From: a virus
Strand: one strand, 5' to 3'
DNA: 43,686 nucleotides
Virus record (IMG/VR): IMGVR_UViG_3300020055_000001
Location: 1 to 43,686 of that record
The translations under genes and the position numbers were made by a program. Of this stretch, positions 13,864-20,696 are shown piece after piece. The notes below the pieces were generated by a model that worked only from the letters and a program-made list of their open reading frames with translations, was not told the origin of the DNA and did not search any database. Each line of letters opens with the position of its first letter. Position 1 is the stretch's first letter.

Positions 13864-14497
13864 TATGTGGACTCGGGCTGCTGATGCCTACCACGAAGCC
13901 ATGCCTGGTTCACCAGCCGAGGAGTACCTGCGGAAGCGGGGCTTGAGCGAGGGTATTCAACAGTTCAAACTTGGGTACGTCGATGTCGTTGCTCCTGGTC
14001 ACGAAGACAGATTCCGTGGCACCTTGTCGATTCCCTACTGCACTCCCAGCGGGGTTGTTGCTTACAAGTTCAGGCGGCTGGCTTCGGATGACTTACCGAA
14101 ATACGACTCCCCTTCCGGTCAGCGTCAGCATCTCTTCAACGTTTCCGCTCTGCATCAGAGTGTCAGTTGGGTGCTGGTGGTGGAGGGGGAACTGGACGCT
14201 GTGGCAGCCACCGTCGCTGGGTTCCCTGCTGTCGCTAGTCCTGGCGTGAACGGCTGGAAACCGCACTTCACTCGCTGCTTCGACGGGTTCAGCAAGGTGG
14301 TCGTGGTCACCGACAACGATCAGAAGGAAGGCAACGACCGTAATCCTGGGGATGAGTTCGGCAAGTTCTTAGCCGAAACTATTCCGAATGCTATCCGCGT
14401 GTCGCTGCCTGCTGGACAGGATGTAAATAGTACAATTCAGACATACGGTAGCGAGCACTTTTCTGATCTGATCGGTCAGCAATTGGAGGACTCGTGA
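13838..14497 (+). CDS. Primase catalytic subunit with TOPRIM domain
   Basis: 219 aa from ATG 13838, with GGGAGGTG upstream. Residues about 25-85 match the DnaG catalytic N-lobe (Y-L-R-K-R-G-L, F-K-L-G-Y-V, I-P-Y-C-x-P-S-G-V-V-A-Y-K-F-R). The TOPRIM part has V-L-V-V-E-G-E-L-D-A-V-A (Glu116) and V-V-V-V-T-D-N-D (Asp159, Asp161). It makes RNA primers together with the separate zinc-finger subunit at 12492. The helicase-interaction tail is missing. Confidence 0.8.
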   Translation: MKPNQSMIDMWTRAADAYHEAMPGSPAEEYLRKRGLSEGIQQFKLGYVDVVAPGHEDRFRGTLSIPYCTPSGVVAYKFRRLASDDLPKYDSPSGQRQHLFNVSALHQSVSWVLVVEGELDAVAATVAGFPAVASPGVNGWKPHFTRCFDGFSKVVVVTDNDQKEGNDRNPGDEFGKFLAETIPNAIRVSLPAGQDVNSTIQTYGSEHFSDLIGQQLEDS

Positions 14498-14775
14498 CCA
14501 TTCCCACTCCACCACCCCCCACGCCACCTCACTTCGGGCTTACGCCCGAGCAGTTTGCTAGTTACCACAGACGAGCGTGCGCCTACTCACGCTTCAGGCT
14601 TCTCGATGCTGGCTCCCGTGAATACGACGAGGGCACTCATCAGAAGATGGAAGAGTTCGACCCACACCGAATCCTTCTTGAACTACGACAAGAAGTGGCT
14701 GATGCGATCACATATCTCGTCGGCCTTGACCTGACTATCGCCAGGTGGTCAGACAAGATCGGAGAAGTTGAATGA
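14494..14775 (+). CDS. Possible MazG-like nucleotide pyrophosphohydrolase
   Basis: 93 aa. After a Pro-rich start (T-I-P-T-P-P-P-P-T-P-P) the chain is helical, with L-L-E-L-R-Q-E-V-A-D-A-I-T-Y-L-V near the end. The E-x3-E-x2-D arrangement resembles the metal-binding helix of all-alpha NTP pyrophosphohydrolases. The first half of the usual motif is not clear, so this is tentative. Such enzymes adjust nucleotide pools during phage replication. Confidence 0.4.
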   Translation: MTIPTPPPPTPPHFGLTPEQFASYHRRACAYSRFRLLDAGSREYDEGTHQKMEEFDPHRILLELRQEVADAITYLVGLDLTIARWSDKIGEVE

Positions 14776-15314
14776 TTCCAAGCGTCGTATTCGACATAGA
14801 GACGACCGACCTTAAAGGACTGATGGGGAGAATGCTTTGCGTTTCATTCCTCGATGGTCAGACAGGTGAAGTCACCACCTTCCGTGCTGATGAGCAGCCC
14901 TGGAAGGGGCGAACCAAGATAGACGACAAGAAACTAGCCGTCGCCTGTCGCAACCACCTTGAGAAATACAAACTCATCGTCGGTCACAACTCGAAGTTGT
15001 TCGATGTGCCATTCGTGAACGCTCGACTAGCCAAGCACGGAGAGCGACCCATTCATGTCGAGTGGCACATGGATACCCGCTGGTATTTGAACTCAGCCTC
15101 GATGCGTATTGGTTCCGCTAAGTTGGATAACGCGCAGAAGTTCTTCGACTTAGGTGAAGCCAAGACTCCGATCTCTTGGGAGCAATGGCAGTTAGCGGCG
15201 ACGCTGGATAAGGGTGCGATGGATGAGGTTGTCGTCCATTGCGAGCAGGACGTAAAGGTTCTCGCTGAACTGGTTCCACATGTTCTCCCTTATGTGAAGA
15301 ATCTTCACCGCTAG
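14772..15314 (+). CDS. DEDD 3'-5' exonuclease (RNase H-like fold)
   Basis: 180 aa. Exo I: V-F-D-I-E-T-T-D at about 6-13; Exo II: V-G-H-N-S-K-L-F-D-V-P-F near 75; Exo III: H-C-E-Q-D-V-K-V-L near 155. This is the DnaQ/YprB-type exonuclease set without a polymerase domain. It could proofread for the host polymerase or trim recombination ends. It is the only DNA-polymerase-related part found in the genome. Confidence 0.75.
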   Translation: MIPSVVFDIETTDLKGLMGRMLCVSFLDGQTGEVTTFRADEQPWKGRTKIDDKKLAVACRNHLEKYKLIVGHNSKLFDVPFVNARLAKHGERPIHVEWHMDTRWYLNSASMRIGSAKLDNAQKFFDLGEAKTPISWEQWQLAATLDKGAMDEVVVHCEQDVKVLAELVPHVLPYVKNLHR

Positions 15315-15321
15315 GTGCAGC

Positions 15322-15963
15322 ATGAATGAGGGACTTACAACTGAAGAGTGGCAGGCAGTAACAGAGGTAGCGGCTGTCGCAACTAACGCTGTGATGCTCA
15401 GGTTCAACAAGTACGTCGAGGCTGCTGATGTCAGGCAAGAGTGCCTGCTTGCTGCCGCCTTGAAAGAGAACAAGATCGTGGGCTGGCTCAGACAAGAGGG
15501 CGACTCGGAAGTGAAGCGCGGTGAGCGTTCACTCCTGAAGTTCCTGCAAAAGAAAGCCGAAGTGTATGCCCGTACACAGAAAGCAGAGGCTCTTGGCTAC
15601 CAGTTGGAAGATGAATACTTCTACGAGTCTGGCCTGATCGAAGCCTTGATCGCTGTGATGGCAACCGGAGACTATGAACTAGCGGGTCAGATACTTGACC
15701 CCGCTGACGTTGGTGGTCGAAGAAAGAAAACTTTGGCAAGTGAAGGCAACAACATCATTGCCCTCGTCTCTGACGCTAACTCTGCATTCAAGAAACTCAG
15801 CAGTCGAGACCAACAAATACTCATGTGGAAGTTTGGTAACGGCTTGAGTAGTCAGGAGATTGCTGACCAGTTGGGTGTGACTCGGCAGCGCATAGACCAA
15901 CTCCTTCGTCGAGGAGTTAGGAAAATGATTGAGTCGTTGGGTGGGGCCAACCCTCGGTCATAA
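15322..15963 (+). CDS. Sigma-factor-like protein with region 4
   Basis: 213 aa. The last 55 residues match sigma-70 region 4: L-S-S-R-D-Q-Q-I-L-M-W-K-F-G-N-G-L-S-S-Q-E-I-A-D-Q-L-G, then V-T-R-Q-R-I-D-Q-L-L-R-R-G-V-R-K, a helix-turn-helix that reads -35 DNA. The N-terminal part has a helix V-R-Q-E-C-L-L-A-A reminiscent of region 2, but it is degenerate. As the last early gene, it is well placed to turn on the late promoter near 23720. Confidence 0.65.
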   Translation: MNEGLTTEEWQAVTEVAAVATNAVMLRFNKYVEAADVRQECLLAAALKENKIVGWLRQEGDSEVKRGERSLLKFLQKKAEVYARTQKAEALGYQLEDEYFYESGLIEALIAVMATGDYELAGQILDPADVGGRRKKTLASEGNNIIALVSDANSAFKKLSSRDQQILMWKFGNGLSSQEIADQLGVTRQRIDQLLRRGVRKMIESLGGANPRS

Positions 15964-15975
15964 CAACTGAATAGG

Positions 15976-16018
15976 GAGAGGGGACGTGCTCTGTGTGGGG
16001 TAGCACGTCCCCCCTCTT
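15976..16018. terminator. Terminator hairpin closing the early operon
   Basis: The arm ending ACGTGCT (15984-15990) pairs with AGCACGT (16002-16008), extended by GAGAGGGG against CCCCTCTT, around an 11-base loop. It lies 13 bases after the sigma-like gene and between convergent operons. Confidence 0.8.
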
Positions 16019-16026
16019 GTTAGGCA

Positions 16027-16133
16027 GGGACGAGGCGCAGGTACTATCTCGCCTACCAGGAGCGGGGGTCGCTCAACTGGCAAGGTCATGGATGTCCTTG
16101 GCCCGAGTATCATTGGCTTTTACGCCTCGCCCC
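16027..16133 (-). ncRNA. Possible multi-branched structured RNA at the end of the leftward operon
   Basis: On the - strand, GGGGCGAGGCG (16133-16123) pairs with CGCCTCGTCCC (16037-16027) over 11 bp with one G-U; on the + strand the same position is an A-C mismatch, so the leftward transcript is favoured. Inside are further hairpins: GCC/GGC (about 16101-16116), CAAGGACA/TGACCTTG (16081-16100, one mismatch), GAGCG/CGCTC (16060-16074), and a weak GGTA/TACC (16040-16057). It begins right after the stop of the last leftward gene. No known family was recognised; it could be a 3' stability or processing element. Confidence 0.4.
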
Positions 16134-16445
16134 TTAGTCAAGGTTGGCTAACCATTCAGGGTTCCTCAGTCGTATGACTTCAAGACCCGTACCTGTCCGG
16201 TCTTCGGTTGATCCGCACAACTTCTTTGCCGCTGTCCTGGCTGGCTTCTCTGTCGTCCATGTGCCGATCCCTAGGATCGGTGTCTTCGGGTCGAGGCGTG
16301 CGACGATGGCCCACCTTTCCCGACCCTGCTCGATCTCCATGACTGCATCGACAATCTCCATTGCCATCTCGATTGCCTCTTCGCTTGGCTCAGGTTCGAG
16401 GATCTTTGCCACGGCTTTGACTGACCTGCTGTTTCGAGATGGCAT
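16134..16445 (-). CDS. Unknown protein, last gene of leftward array
   Basis: 103 aa. An acidic helix (E-A-I-E-M-A-M-E-I-V-D-A-V-M-E-I-E) is followed by a strand-rich part W-A-I-V-A-R-L-D-P and a basic P-A-R-T-A-A-K-K-L. Its start lies within the membrane-protein gene upstream (56-base overlap). No family was recognised. Confidence 0.65.
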   Translation of the reverse strand: MPSRNSRSVKAVAKILEPEPSEEAIEMAMEIVDAVMEIEQGRERWAIVARLDPKTPILGIGTWTTEKPARTAAKKLCGSTEDRTGTGLEVIRLRNPEWLANLD

Positions 16446-16563
16446 CAGCCCTCCCCTCTGTGTATCCGTGTTCCTTGCCGACGAGGTAGCCGTCGTGATG
16501 TACGACGACTACCCCGACAACAATGCCAATCATTATCAGAATGATAGCAAGTCCCTCACTCAC
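16390..16563 (-). CDS. Small single-span membrane protein
   Basis: 57 aa from a GTG at 16563 that shares bases with the upstream TGA (GTGA). Residues 4-22 (L-A-I-I-L-I-M-I-G-I-V-V-G-V-V-V-V) form one membrane helix; the remaining tail is polar. The start lies inside a GCAGGGTGA motif. Could be a superinfection or envelope protein; no family was recognised. Confidence 0.6.
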   Translation of the reverse strand: MSEGLAIILIMIGIVVGVVVVHHDGYLVGKEHGYTEGRADAISKQQVSQSRGKDPRT

Positions 16564-16808
16564 CCTGCACTCTCCCCACCTTGTTCCAACAGCCACAACA
16601 GGTAAGACTCCTGGGACTTGATGGTCACCTCGTAACCCTCACGCGCCATCTTCATCACGGCACTAGCCACGATTGCGTCAGCATGGGGGCCGTCCTCGAC
16701 CACACCAAAACTGAATGCCTTCGAGTCCCATATCTCGGGAACGAACGGGTCGCTTTCCCAGTAGGTTCCACGGTCGCTATCAACTTCATAGACAGTTACT
16801 TCTTTCAT
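16560..16808 (-). CDS. 82-aa unknown protein
   Basis: Starts M-K-E-V-T-V-Y-E-V-D-S-D and ends E-S-A-G. A beta-rich acidic N-terminus is followed by a helix (A-I-V-A-S-A-V-M-K-M-A-R-E-G) and a Leu/Tyr-rich end. It is coupled to both neighbours by 4-base overlaps. Its last three codons and stop form the sequence AGTGCAGGGTGA, one of the repeated 8-mers. Confidence 0.65.
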   Translation of the reverse strand: MKEVTVYEVDSDRGTYWESDPFVPEIWDSKAFSFGVVEDGPHADAIVASAVMKMAREGYEVTIKSQESYLLWLLEQGGESAG

Positions 16809-17092
16809 CCTGCCATCTCCTTCATGTCACGCCAGTAGTCTCTGGCTAGTTCATCGAACACATCTCGTGGGTGCAAGTTCACCTGCTGTGAGATGACTTG
16901 CACTCCAATCAACCTCTCCGAGAACTCGCTCAACACATAGTCGATTGACTTCTCGTAGAACATTTGCAACTTGGATGAGACTTCCATCCATGATGACGAG
17001 TACCTGACGGTCTCGACAATGAACCGATGAGTTGCCTCATCGTTATCCCATACGAGACCGATGTCTCTTACTGCTTGGTCGGTGCTATTCAT
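16805..17092 (-). CDS. 95-aa helical protein, unknown
   Basis: Mostly alpha-helical, with aromatic-rich E-T-V-R-Y-S-S-S-W and V-F-D-E-L-A-R-D-Y-W near the end; terminates M-A-G. Four-base overlaps on both sides. No family was recognised. Confidence 0.65.
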   Translation of the reverse strand: MNSTDQAVRDIGLVWDNDEATHRFIVETVRYSSSWMEVSSKLQMFYEKSIDYVLSEFSERLIGVQVISQQVNLHPRDVFDELARDYWRDMKEMAG

Positions 17093-17277
17093 ACCTTTGC
17101 TCCTTCTTTTATGTGTTCGAGAACCAGCAATAGATCACTGGCGATGATGGCTGCGTAGTTGTATTGGTTCGCTTCGATGGCGTGGGTCACTGATGCGAGG
17201 TGTTGCCTCGCCAACTTGTGAGAGCAGTGAGTCCAACCCTGATCGCACAAACCACAAACCCACTCGTCACTGTTCAT
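17089..17277 (-). CDS. Small protein with Cys-rich N-terminus
   Basis: 62 aa from ATG 17277, with GGAG upstream. W-V-C-G-L-C-x5-H-C-S-H could bind one zinc ion; the rest is a helix (A-I-E-A-N-Q-Y-N-Y-A-A-I-I-A-S-D-L-L-L-V). The start overlaps the upstream stop. Function unknown. Confidence 0.6.
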   Translation of the reverse strand: MNSDEWVCGLCDQGWTHCSHKLARQHLASVTHAIEANQYNYAAIIASDLLLVLEHIKEGAKV

Positions 17278-17774
17278 ACCGTCTCCTTCACTGGTGCTGG
17301 TAGTGCCTCGATGATGCGGTGGTGCCACATCCAGAAGTTGTTTTCCAACCGCTCACCGAAGGTGCGAACGTGATCCTTGAAGTCGATCAGGTTCGGCTCG
17401 TAGATCCCCTTCATTGGCTTGTCGCCTGGGTTGACTGCGATATCCCGCAGTAACCTCCAACCCAGTTCGACTGTGTTAGATCCCGAGTAACCACACATGA
17501 GCGGGATGAGGATGCGCTGGTCAGGCTGACTGCGCCAACCAACACCCTCTGTGCAGATGACTGCCCATTGTTGCTCGGGTATGTACCCGTTCTCATCTTC
17601 AACAGGCTCGACCTCGGTGAACACCAAGTCGTAGGCCAAGCCCCAGCCTTCATGTCTTACGTCTTGCATGGATTTGCCGAACTGTGCAGCGAACACCTTC
17701 AACGCTGCTGTCTCGGTGCGCTTCTTATCAAGTAGGTAAACCAACTTGCTCTCTCGTTCTGCGTATCTACTCAT
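17274..17774 (-). CDS. 166-aa unknown protein
   Basis: One of the larger leftward genes. The N-terminal helix is basic (R-Y-A-E-R-E-S-K-L-V-Y-L-L-D-K-K-R-T); the middle is strand-rich with W-A-V-I-C-T-E-G-V-G-W; the C-terminal part has W-M-W-H-H-R-I-I-E. Its ATG overlaps the TGA of the small Cys-rich gene upstream. No catalytic motif was recognised. Confidence 0.65.
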   Translation of the reverse strand: MSRYAERESKLVYLLDKKRTETAALKVFAAQFGKSMQDVRHEGWGLAYDLVFTEVEPVEDENGYIPEQQWAVICTEGVGWRSQPDQRILIPLMCGYSGSNTVELGWRLLRDIAVNPGDKPMKGIYEPNLIDFKDHVRTFGERLENNFWMWHHRIIEALPAPVKETV

Positions 17775-17908
17775 TTGTCTTTCCCTTTCTTTTCATGGCA
17801 CTTGCAAGTGCAAGTGACCTCAATCCCAAGGACGATCCCTGGGCCTGGACAACGGTCACAATCTGGCTGTTGACCGTGGTGTTTCTTGCAGTAACTACTG
17901 ACAGGCAT
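17771..17908 (-). CDS. 45-aa Cys-rich protein
   Basis: ATG 17908 with AAGGAG about 6 bases upstream; TGA 17773-17771 overlaps the next ATG. It has six Cys (near 7, 17, 20, 33, 35 and 37) with several His, the pattern of a small zinc-binding protein. A GCAGGGTG site (17931-17924) lies just upstream of its ribosome binding site. The overlap and the metal-site pattern support a real gene. Confidence 0.6.
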   Translation of the reverse strand: MPVSSYCKKHHGQQPDCDRCPGPGIVLGIEVTCTCKCHEKKGKDK

Positions 17909-17917
17909 GACTACTCC

Positions 17918-18169
17918 TTACATCACCCTGCATTGTGACTGAAGATGATCGAGCAGTTCGCCTTTGAGTTGCTGGTTCTTGTAGGTACGGAGGCAGTCGA
18001 GTGCAGCATGAGTGCTCATGCTTACCTTCTTGTACCCCACAACATCATGGATGGATCTCGCTTGAGTGAGGATCTCTAAATGTGGTGGAGCAAACATCCG
18101 TGCCCTACCCCGCAGTTGCGGGTCACGCAGAATGTCAGTCGCTATCTCTGCGATAGGCCGTCGGACCAT
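17918..18169 (-). CDS. 83-aa basic helical protein, unknown
   Basis: Rich in Arg and Leu: I-A-E-I-A-T-D-I-L-R, L-R-G-R-A-R-M-F-A-P-P-H-L-E, then a second helical half ending H-L-Q-S-Q-C-R-V-M. It overlaps the upstream gene by 35 bases. It could be DNA-binding, but no helix-turn-helix is clear. Confidence 0.6.
   Translation of the reverse strand: MVRRPIAEIATDILRDPQLRGRARMFAPPHLEILTQARSIHDVVGYKKVSMSTHAALDCLRTYKNQQLKGELLDHLQSQCRVM
17924..17931 (-). promoter_or_regulatory. GCAGGGTG site in the leftward array
   Basis: Exact copy followed by ATG-TAA on the - strand, inside the end of the 83-aa gene and 16 bases before the start of the 45-aa Cys-rich gene. Confidence 0.4.
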
Positions 18170-18335
18170 AGAACACCTCCGTTACTTCATCTAATGGAAC
18201 GATGCGCTCGTCGATGCGGTCGATGACCGCTTGCCATGCGGCAGCGATGAGCACTTCGCTTAGTGATACCTCGTCCTCGATGAATGTCTCGTGGACAAGT
18301 TCACCGTCTTGCGTTACTTCAACGTGGTACATCAT
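18135..18335 (-). CDS. 66-aa acidic protein, unknown
   Basis: An acidic, strand-helix-strand-like chain: H-V-E-V-T-Q-D-G-E-L-V-H-E-T-F, then a helix S-E-V-L-I-A-A-A-W-Q-A-V, then D-E-V-T-E-V-F-Y. Two ATGs lie in tandem after GGAGG; either could start. No family was recognised. Confidence 0.6.
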   Translation of the reverse strand: MMYHVEVTQDGELVHETFIEDEVSLSEVLIAAAWQAVIDRIDERIVPLDEVTEVFYGPTAYRRDSD

Positions 18336-18474
18336 CCTCCTTTACAAAGCCGCACTCGGGACAGCACCAAGCGCAGGACGTTGGACATTCGCTGTCGTCC
18401 AGACAATCCATTCCAGTTTGAGTTTGCTTCTTGCACTCGTAACAGTAACTCGTCTGCTCTTCTGTGTCTAACAT
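18319..18474 (-). CDS. 51-aa Cys-rich zinc-binding protein
   Basis: ATG 18474, TGA 18321-18319. Eight Cys in C-Y-E-C, C-L-D-D-S-E-C, C-A-W-C-C and C-P-E-C-like spacing suggest one or two zinc sites. It contains the ribosome binding site of the next gene, so it fits the operon. Function unknown. Confidence 0.6.
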   Translation of the reverse strand: MLDTEEQTSYCYECKKQTQTGMDCLDDSECPTSCAWCCPECGFVKEDDVPR

Positions 18475-18483
18475 TTGCCTCAC

Positions 18484-18585
18484 CTACCCTGCAATCTCTT
18501 CGTTGCAATCGGGACACAGCCACCCTGTTAGGTGCTGGTCTGTTCTGTCACACATGGCGCACATCGCATCAGGTGGATAGGCCAT
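18484..18585 (-). CDS. 33-aa zinc-ribbon microprotein
   Basis: ATG 18585 follows AGGAGAAGGCGTG; TAG 18486-18484. C-A-M-C and C-P-D-C flank a 13-residue connector, a minimal zinc ribbon, and the protein ends E-E-I-A-G. The stop codon lies in GCAGGGTAG, a one-base variant of the repeated motif. The strong binding site and paired CxxC motifs support it despite its size. Confidence 0.55.
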   Translation of the reverse strand: MAYPPDAMCAMCDRTDQHLTGWLCPDCNEEIAG

Positions 18586-18599
18586 CACGCCTTCTCCTT

Positions 18600-18836
18600 T
18601 TACCATTGTGGGCTGAACTCTCCCCTGCTCATTACTGCTACAGGGTGCTGAGCGTTCGGGTCGATGTCGGGATCAACGTCGTCATCTTCTTCATCTTCGA
18701 TGTCATCGAGGTAGCACCAGCCGTGCTCATGTTCACAACCAACATGCTTATTGATGTAGTCGTAATCGGGTGTGTAATCGCAACCCAAGCCGTCGGTGTG
18801 ACCGCAGCATGGGTAATCCTCGCACCTACTCATCAT
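18600..18836 (-). CDS. Cys/His-rich acidic phage protein
   Basis: 78 aa from tandem ATGs at 18836/18833 behind GGAGG. C-E-D-Y-P-C-C-G-H-T-D-G-L-G-C near the start is a motif I associate with small unassigned phage proteins; further on it has C-E-H-E-H-G-W-C and a strongly acidic stretch, E-D-E-E-D-D-D-V-D-P-D. It is probably a zinc protein with a DNA-mimic-like tail; the role is unknown. Confidence 0.6.
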   Translation of the reverse strand: MMSRCEDYPCCGHTDGLGCDYTPDYDYINKHVGCEHEHGWCYLDDIEDEEDDDVDPDIDPNAQHPVAVMSRGEFSPQW

Positions 18837-19008
18837 CCTCCACCTCGTCTTCCTCTTCTTCCTTGTGTGTTGTCCATACCTCGGCAACCATCTCAACGTC
18901 GTTGATAGCCTGCTCAAGTGCTTCCTGGTGTGCGTCGCTTTCGTTATACTCTTCGATTGTGTATGTGTCGGTGTAGTGCAACCTAACTTTCACTTCATAA
19001 GTATTCAC
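18826..19008 (-). CDS. 60-aa acidic protein with DNA-mimic-like tail
   Basis: GTG start at 19008, directly after the upstream TAA. N-terminal strands (Y-E-V-K-V-R-L-H-Y-T-D-T-Y-T-I) are followed by a helix and an acidic end E-E-E-E-D-E-V-E-D-D-E. The net charge is very negative, as in phage anti-restriction or polymerase-binding proteins, but that link is only suggestive. Confidence 0.6.
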   Translation of the reverse strand: MNTYEVKVRLHYTDTYTIEEYNESDAHQEALEQAINDVEMVAEVWTTHKEEEEDEVEDDE

Positions 19009-19338
19009 TTACTCAACCTCCTTATCTAGTTCTTCTTGATGATCTTTGATTGCTTGCCTCAAGTGATCCTCGATAGCGAGGAGGACCACGATGGTCATGC
19101 GTGTAAGGATTGACTGGAATGGAGTGAACAACTCCGCAGAACCCCACTCAAAGTCTTGAACCTCTGGGCTGCTGTTCCAAATGTCTATCACCTCGCTATG
19201 CCAGATGACGAACTCGCAACCATCAGCCGTCTCGTGAACCCACCTATCAACGTCATCACCAGGCAGGTCACCACTCTCAAAGGCATCCACTACCCACGAG
19301 TCGAGGGTCGCTTTCACCTCATCCCACTTGTTACTCAT
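19009..19338 (-). CDS. 109-aa acidic protein, unknown
   Basis: Starts M-S-N-K-W-D-E-V. It is rich in Asp and Glu with many Trp (D-S-W-V-V-D-A-F-E-S-G-D, F-V-I-W-H-S-E-V, W-N-S). The C-terminal half is a hydrophobic helix then charged (I-V-V-L-L-A-I-E-D-H-L-R-Q-A-I). The start overlaps the upstream gene by 8 bases. No family was recognised. Confidence 0.65.
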   Translation of the reverse strand: MSNKWDEVKATLDSWVVDAFESGDLPGDDVDRWVHETADGCEFVIWHSEVIDIWNSSPEVQDFEWGSAELFTPFQSILTRMTIVVLLAIEDHLRQAIKDHQEELDKEVE

Positions 19339-19558
19339 CGAAGGAACCTCCCCTTTGAGCCAAAGGCTCGGTCATACGAGGCTCGTTCCAGTTACGGACG
19401 ACATACTGATGGGCGCTCTGACTGCTCTCTATATCTACTGAATCGGCTTCGTACAGCCCAACCTCGTATCCGTGGGCAAAGAAAGTCTCATTGAAGAATC
19501 GAATGAGACCTTCCTCGTCGTTGAACATGAGGTTGAGAACGAACGGTTTGTTACTCAT
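19331..19558 (-). CDS. 75-aa unknown protein
   Basis: Begins M-S-N-K-P-F-V-L-N-L-M-F-N-D-E-E, like the M-S-N-K start of its downstream neighbour. A compact alpha/beta chain with F-F-N-E-T-F-F-A-H-G-Y-E-V-G-L-Y. First gene after the hairpin at 19598-19621. No family was recognised. Confidence 0.65.
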   Translation of the reverse strand: MSNKPFVLNLMFNDEEGLIRFFNETFFAHGYEVGLYEADSVDIESSQSAHQYVVRNWNEPRMTEPLAQRGGSFDE

Positions 19559-19597
19559 ACCTACCTTTCTTGTTGAACGATCTGTCCAACATGGCGA

Positions 19598-19621
19598 AGG
19601 TCAGAGCCGAAGCCCTGACCT
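19598..19621 (-). terminator. UUCG-loop hairpin in the leftward array
   Basis: AGGTCAGGGC and GCTCTGACCT (- strand) pair over 10 bp with one G-U, closing on TTCG. On the + strand the same pair is an A-C mismatch. It lies 36 bases after the 313-aa gene stop and before the 75-aa gene. There is no T-run; it may be a partial terminator or a processing/stability hairpin. Confidence 0.65.
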
Positions 19622-19656
19622 CCACCATACTCACAGATCCGTCAATCATGCTGCAT

Positions 19657-20598
19657 TTAGCACTCAACCACATCGCTTACTTGATAGTCGTCAATGGTGA
19701 TTATGTGGTCACCCTCTCTCACCTCCGAGTTAACTAGGCTGTCGTCAATGTACGAACTAGCCTCATCACCGACGATTGACTCCGCATCTTGCTCGTTGCG
19801 TGCTGTCACGGAGATAGTGACAGGCACCGTCATCGTGACTGTCACATCAACGGTTACGTCATACTCCTTCTCACGAGGAGAGATGTAAGCGATCTTCGAC
19901 TCGCCATTGAACTGGTCTATGAACTGGTCGTACTCATTACACCAGTTACGGCTCTCGGCCTCCTGCTCAAGCATCGAACCGATCAGGTCAATGTCTGAGG
20001 AGTAATCCCGCTTCTGCTTCGTCATCTCCCAAAGCCGCATACTCACGCTGTGAAACTCATGGAACAACGTGGCACGAGTTTCCGACTCGGGATTGGGGAC
20101 AGACTCAGCAAATGTCCACGGCAAGCGGGTACTCCTACCAGCAGGCATCGCAAACTTGACCTGCTCTGTGTCGTCAGGCTTCTGCCGTGACTTGACCTCA
20201 CCCGTGACCACGACGCTGCCTTGAGAGTGATCCTCACCGTAAACCCAAGCAACATCAGTGACCGTTACTGTGTGTTCGGCAATAGATTGAGCATCCCTGA
20301 GAGAGTTGTAGCGATCCCAACGGTACTCATAAGGGAACTCTGGCTCATTACCGACCAGGATCTTGTCACCAATCATGGGGACGAAAGCGATCTGGTCGAA
20401 GTGAACCCAGCGATATTCGTCAGACCCCTCCTCACGGAAGTACCAGCGATCCTCACCGCTTTTGTAGTTAGCGTAACCCTTCTTGCCAATCATCGCGTCG
20501 GTGTAACCAGCCACGCTTGGTGCCTTTATGAACGCACGCGACTCGTTGTATCGAAGGGGGTTGCTCGATACAGCATCATCGTAAGTAATCGTACTCAT
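19657..20598 (-). CDS. 313-aa protein, largest of the leftward array, unknown
   Basis: Start ATG 20598 with AGGAG upstream (M-S-T-I-T-Y-D-D-A-V); a longer frame upstream is less likely because it would cross the palindrome and hairpin at 20619-20666. The N-terminal 60 residues carry K-K-G-Y-A-N-Y and W-Y-F-R-E-E-G; the last 90 residues are Val/Thr strands (V-T-V-D-V-T-V-T-M-T-V-P-V-T-I-S-V-T), a beta-sandwich-like repeat. There are hairpins on both sides, so it may be its own transcript segment. No family was recognised. Confidence 0.65.
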   Translation of the reverse strand: MSTITYDDAVSSNPLRYNESRAFIKAPSVAGYTDAMIGKKGYANYKSGEDRWYFREEGSDEYRWVHFDQIAFVPMIGDKILVGNEPEFPYEYRWDRYNSLRDAQSIAEHTVTVTDVAWVYGEDHSQGSVVVTGEVKSRQKPDDTEQVKFAMPAGRSTRLPWTFAESVPNPESETRATLFHEFHSVSMRLWEMTKQKRDYSSDIDLIGSMLEQEAESRNWCNEYDQFIDQFNGESKIAYISPREKEYDVTVDVTVTMTVPVTISVTARNEQDAESIVGDEASSYIDDSLVNSEVREGDHIITIDDYQVSDVVEC

Positions 20599-20618
20599 TC
20601 TTACTCCTGTTATCTCAC

Positions 20619-20641
20619 CATCTATGCACGTTACATAGATG
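20619..20641. promoter_or_regulatory. Operator-like palindrome upstream of the 313-aa gene
   Basis: CATCTATG (20619-20626) and CATAGATG (20634-20641) are perfect 8-base arms around CACGTTA. The segment includes TCTATGCACG, also found at 9159-9168 and 9593-9602. It lies 21 bases upstream of the ATG, in the leader or promoter. Confidence 0.5.
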
Positions 20642-20648
20642 AGAAGGA

Positions 20649-20666
20649 GGGCAGGTTGCCCTGCCC
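20649..20666 (-). terminator. GNRA-loop hairpin in the leftward array
   Basis: GGGCAGG and CCTGCCC form a perfect 7-bp stem with loop GCAA on the - strand, followed by TCCTTCTC. It separates the 55-aa gene from the 313-aa gene. A GCAGGGTG copy lies at 20689-20682, just before it in the transcript. Confidence 0.65.
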
Positions 20667-20681
20667 CCCAACTCACTCATG

Positions 20682-20689
20682 CACCCTGC
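20682..20689 (-). promoter_or_regulatory. GCAGGGTG site between leftward genes
   Basis: Exact copy in the 98-base gap between the 55-aa and 313-aa genes, 15 bases upstream (in transcript order) of the GNRA-loop hairpin. Confidence 0.4.
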
Positions 20690-20696
20690 TATTACC

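Noticed and set aside
16060-16110. tRNA gene suggested by a D-arm-like GCTCAACTGGCAAG
   Set aside because: No anticodon stem, no TTCRA T-loop and no acceptor stem of the right spacing; the pairing fits the larger multi-branched fold instead.
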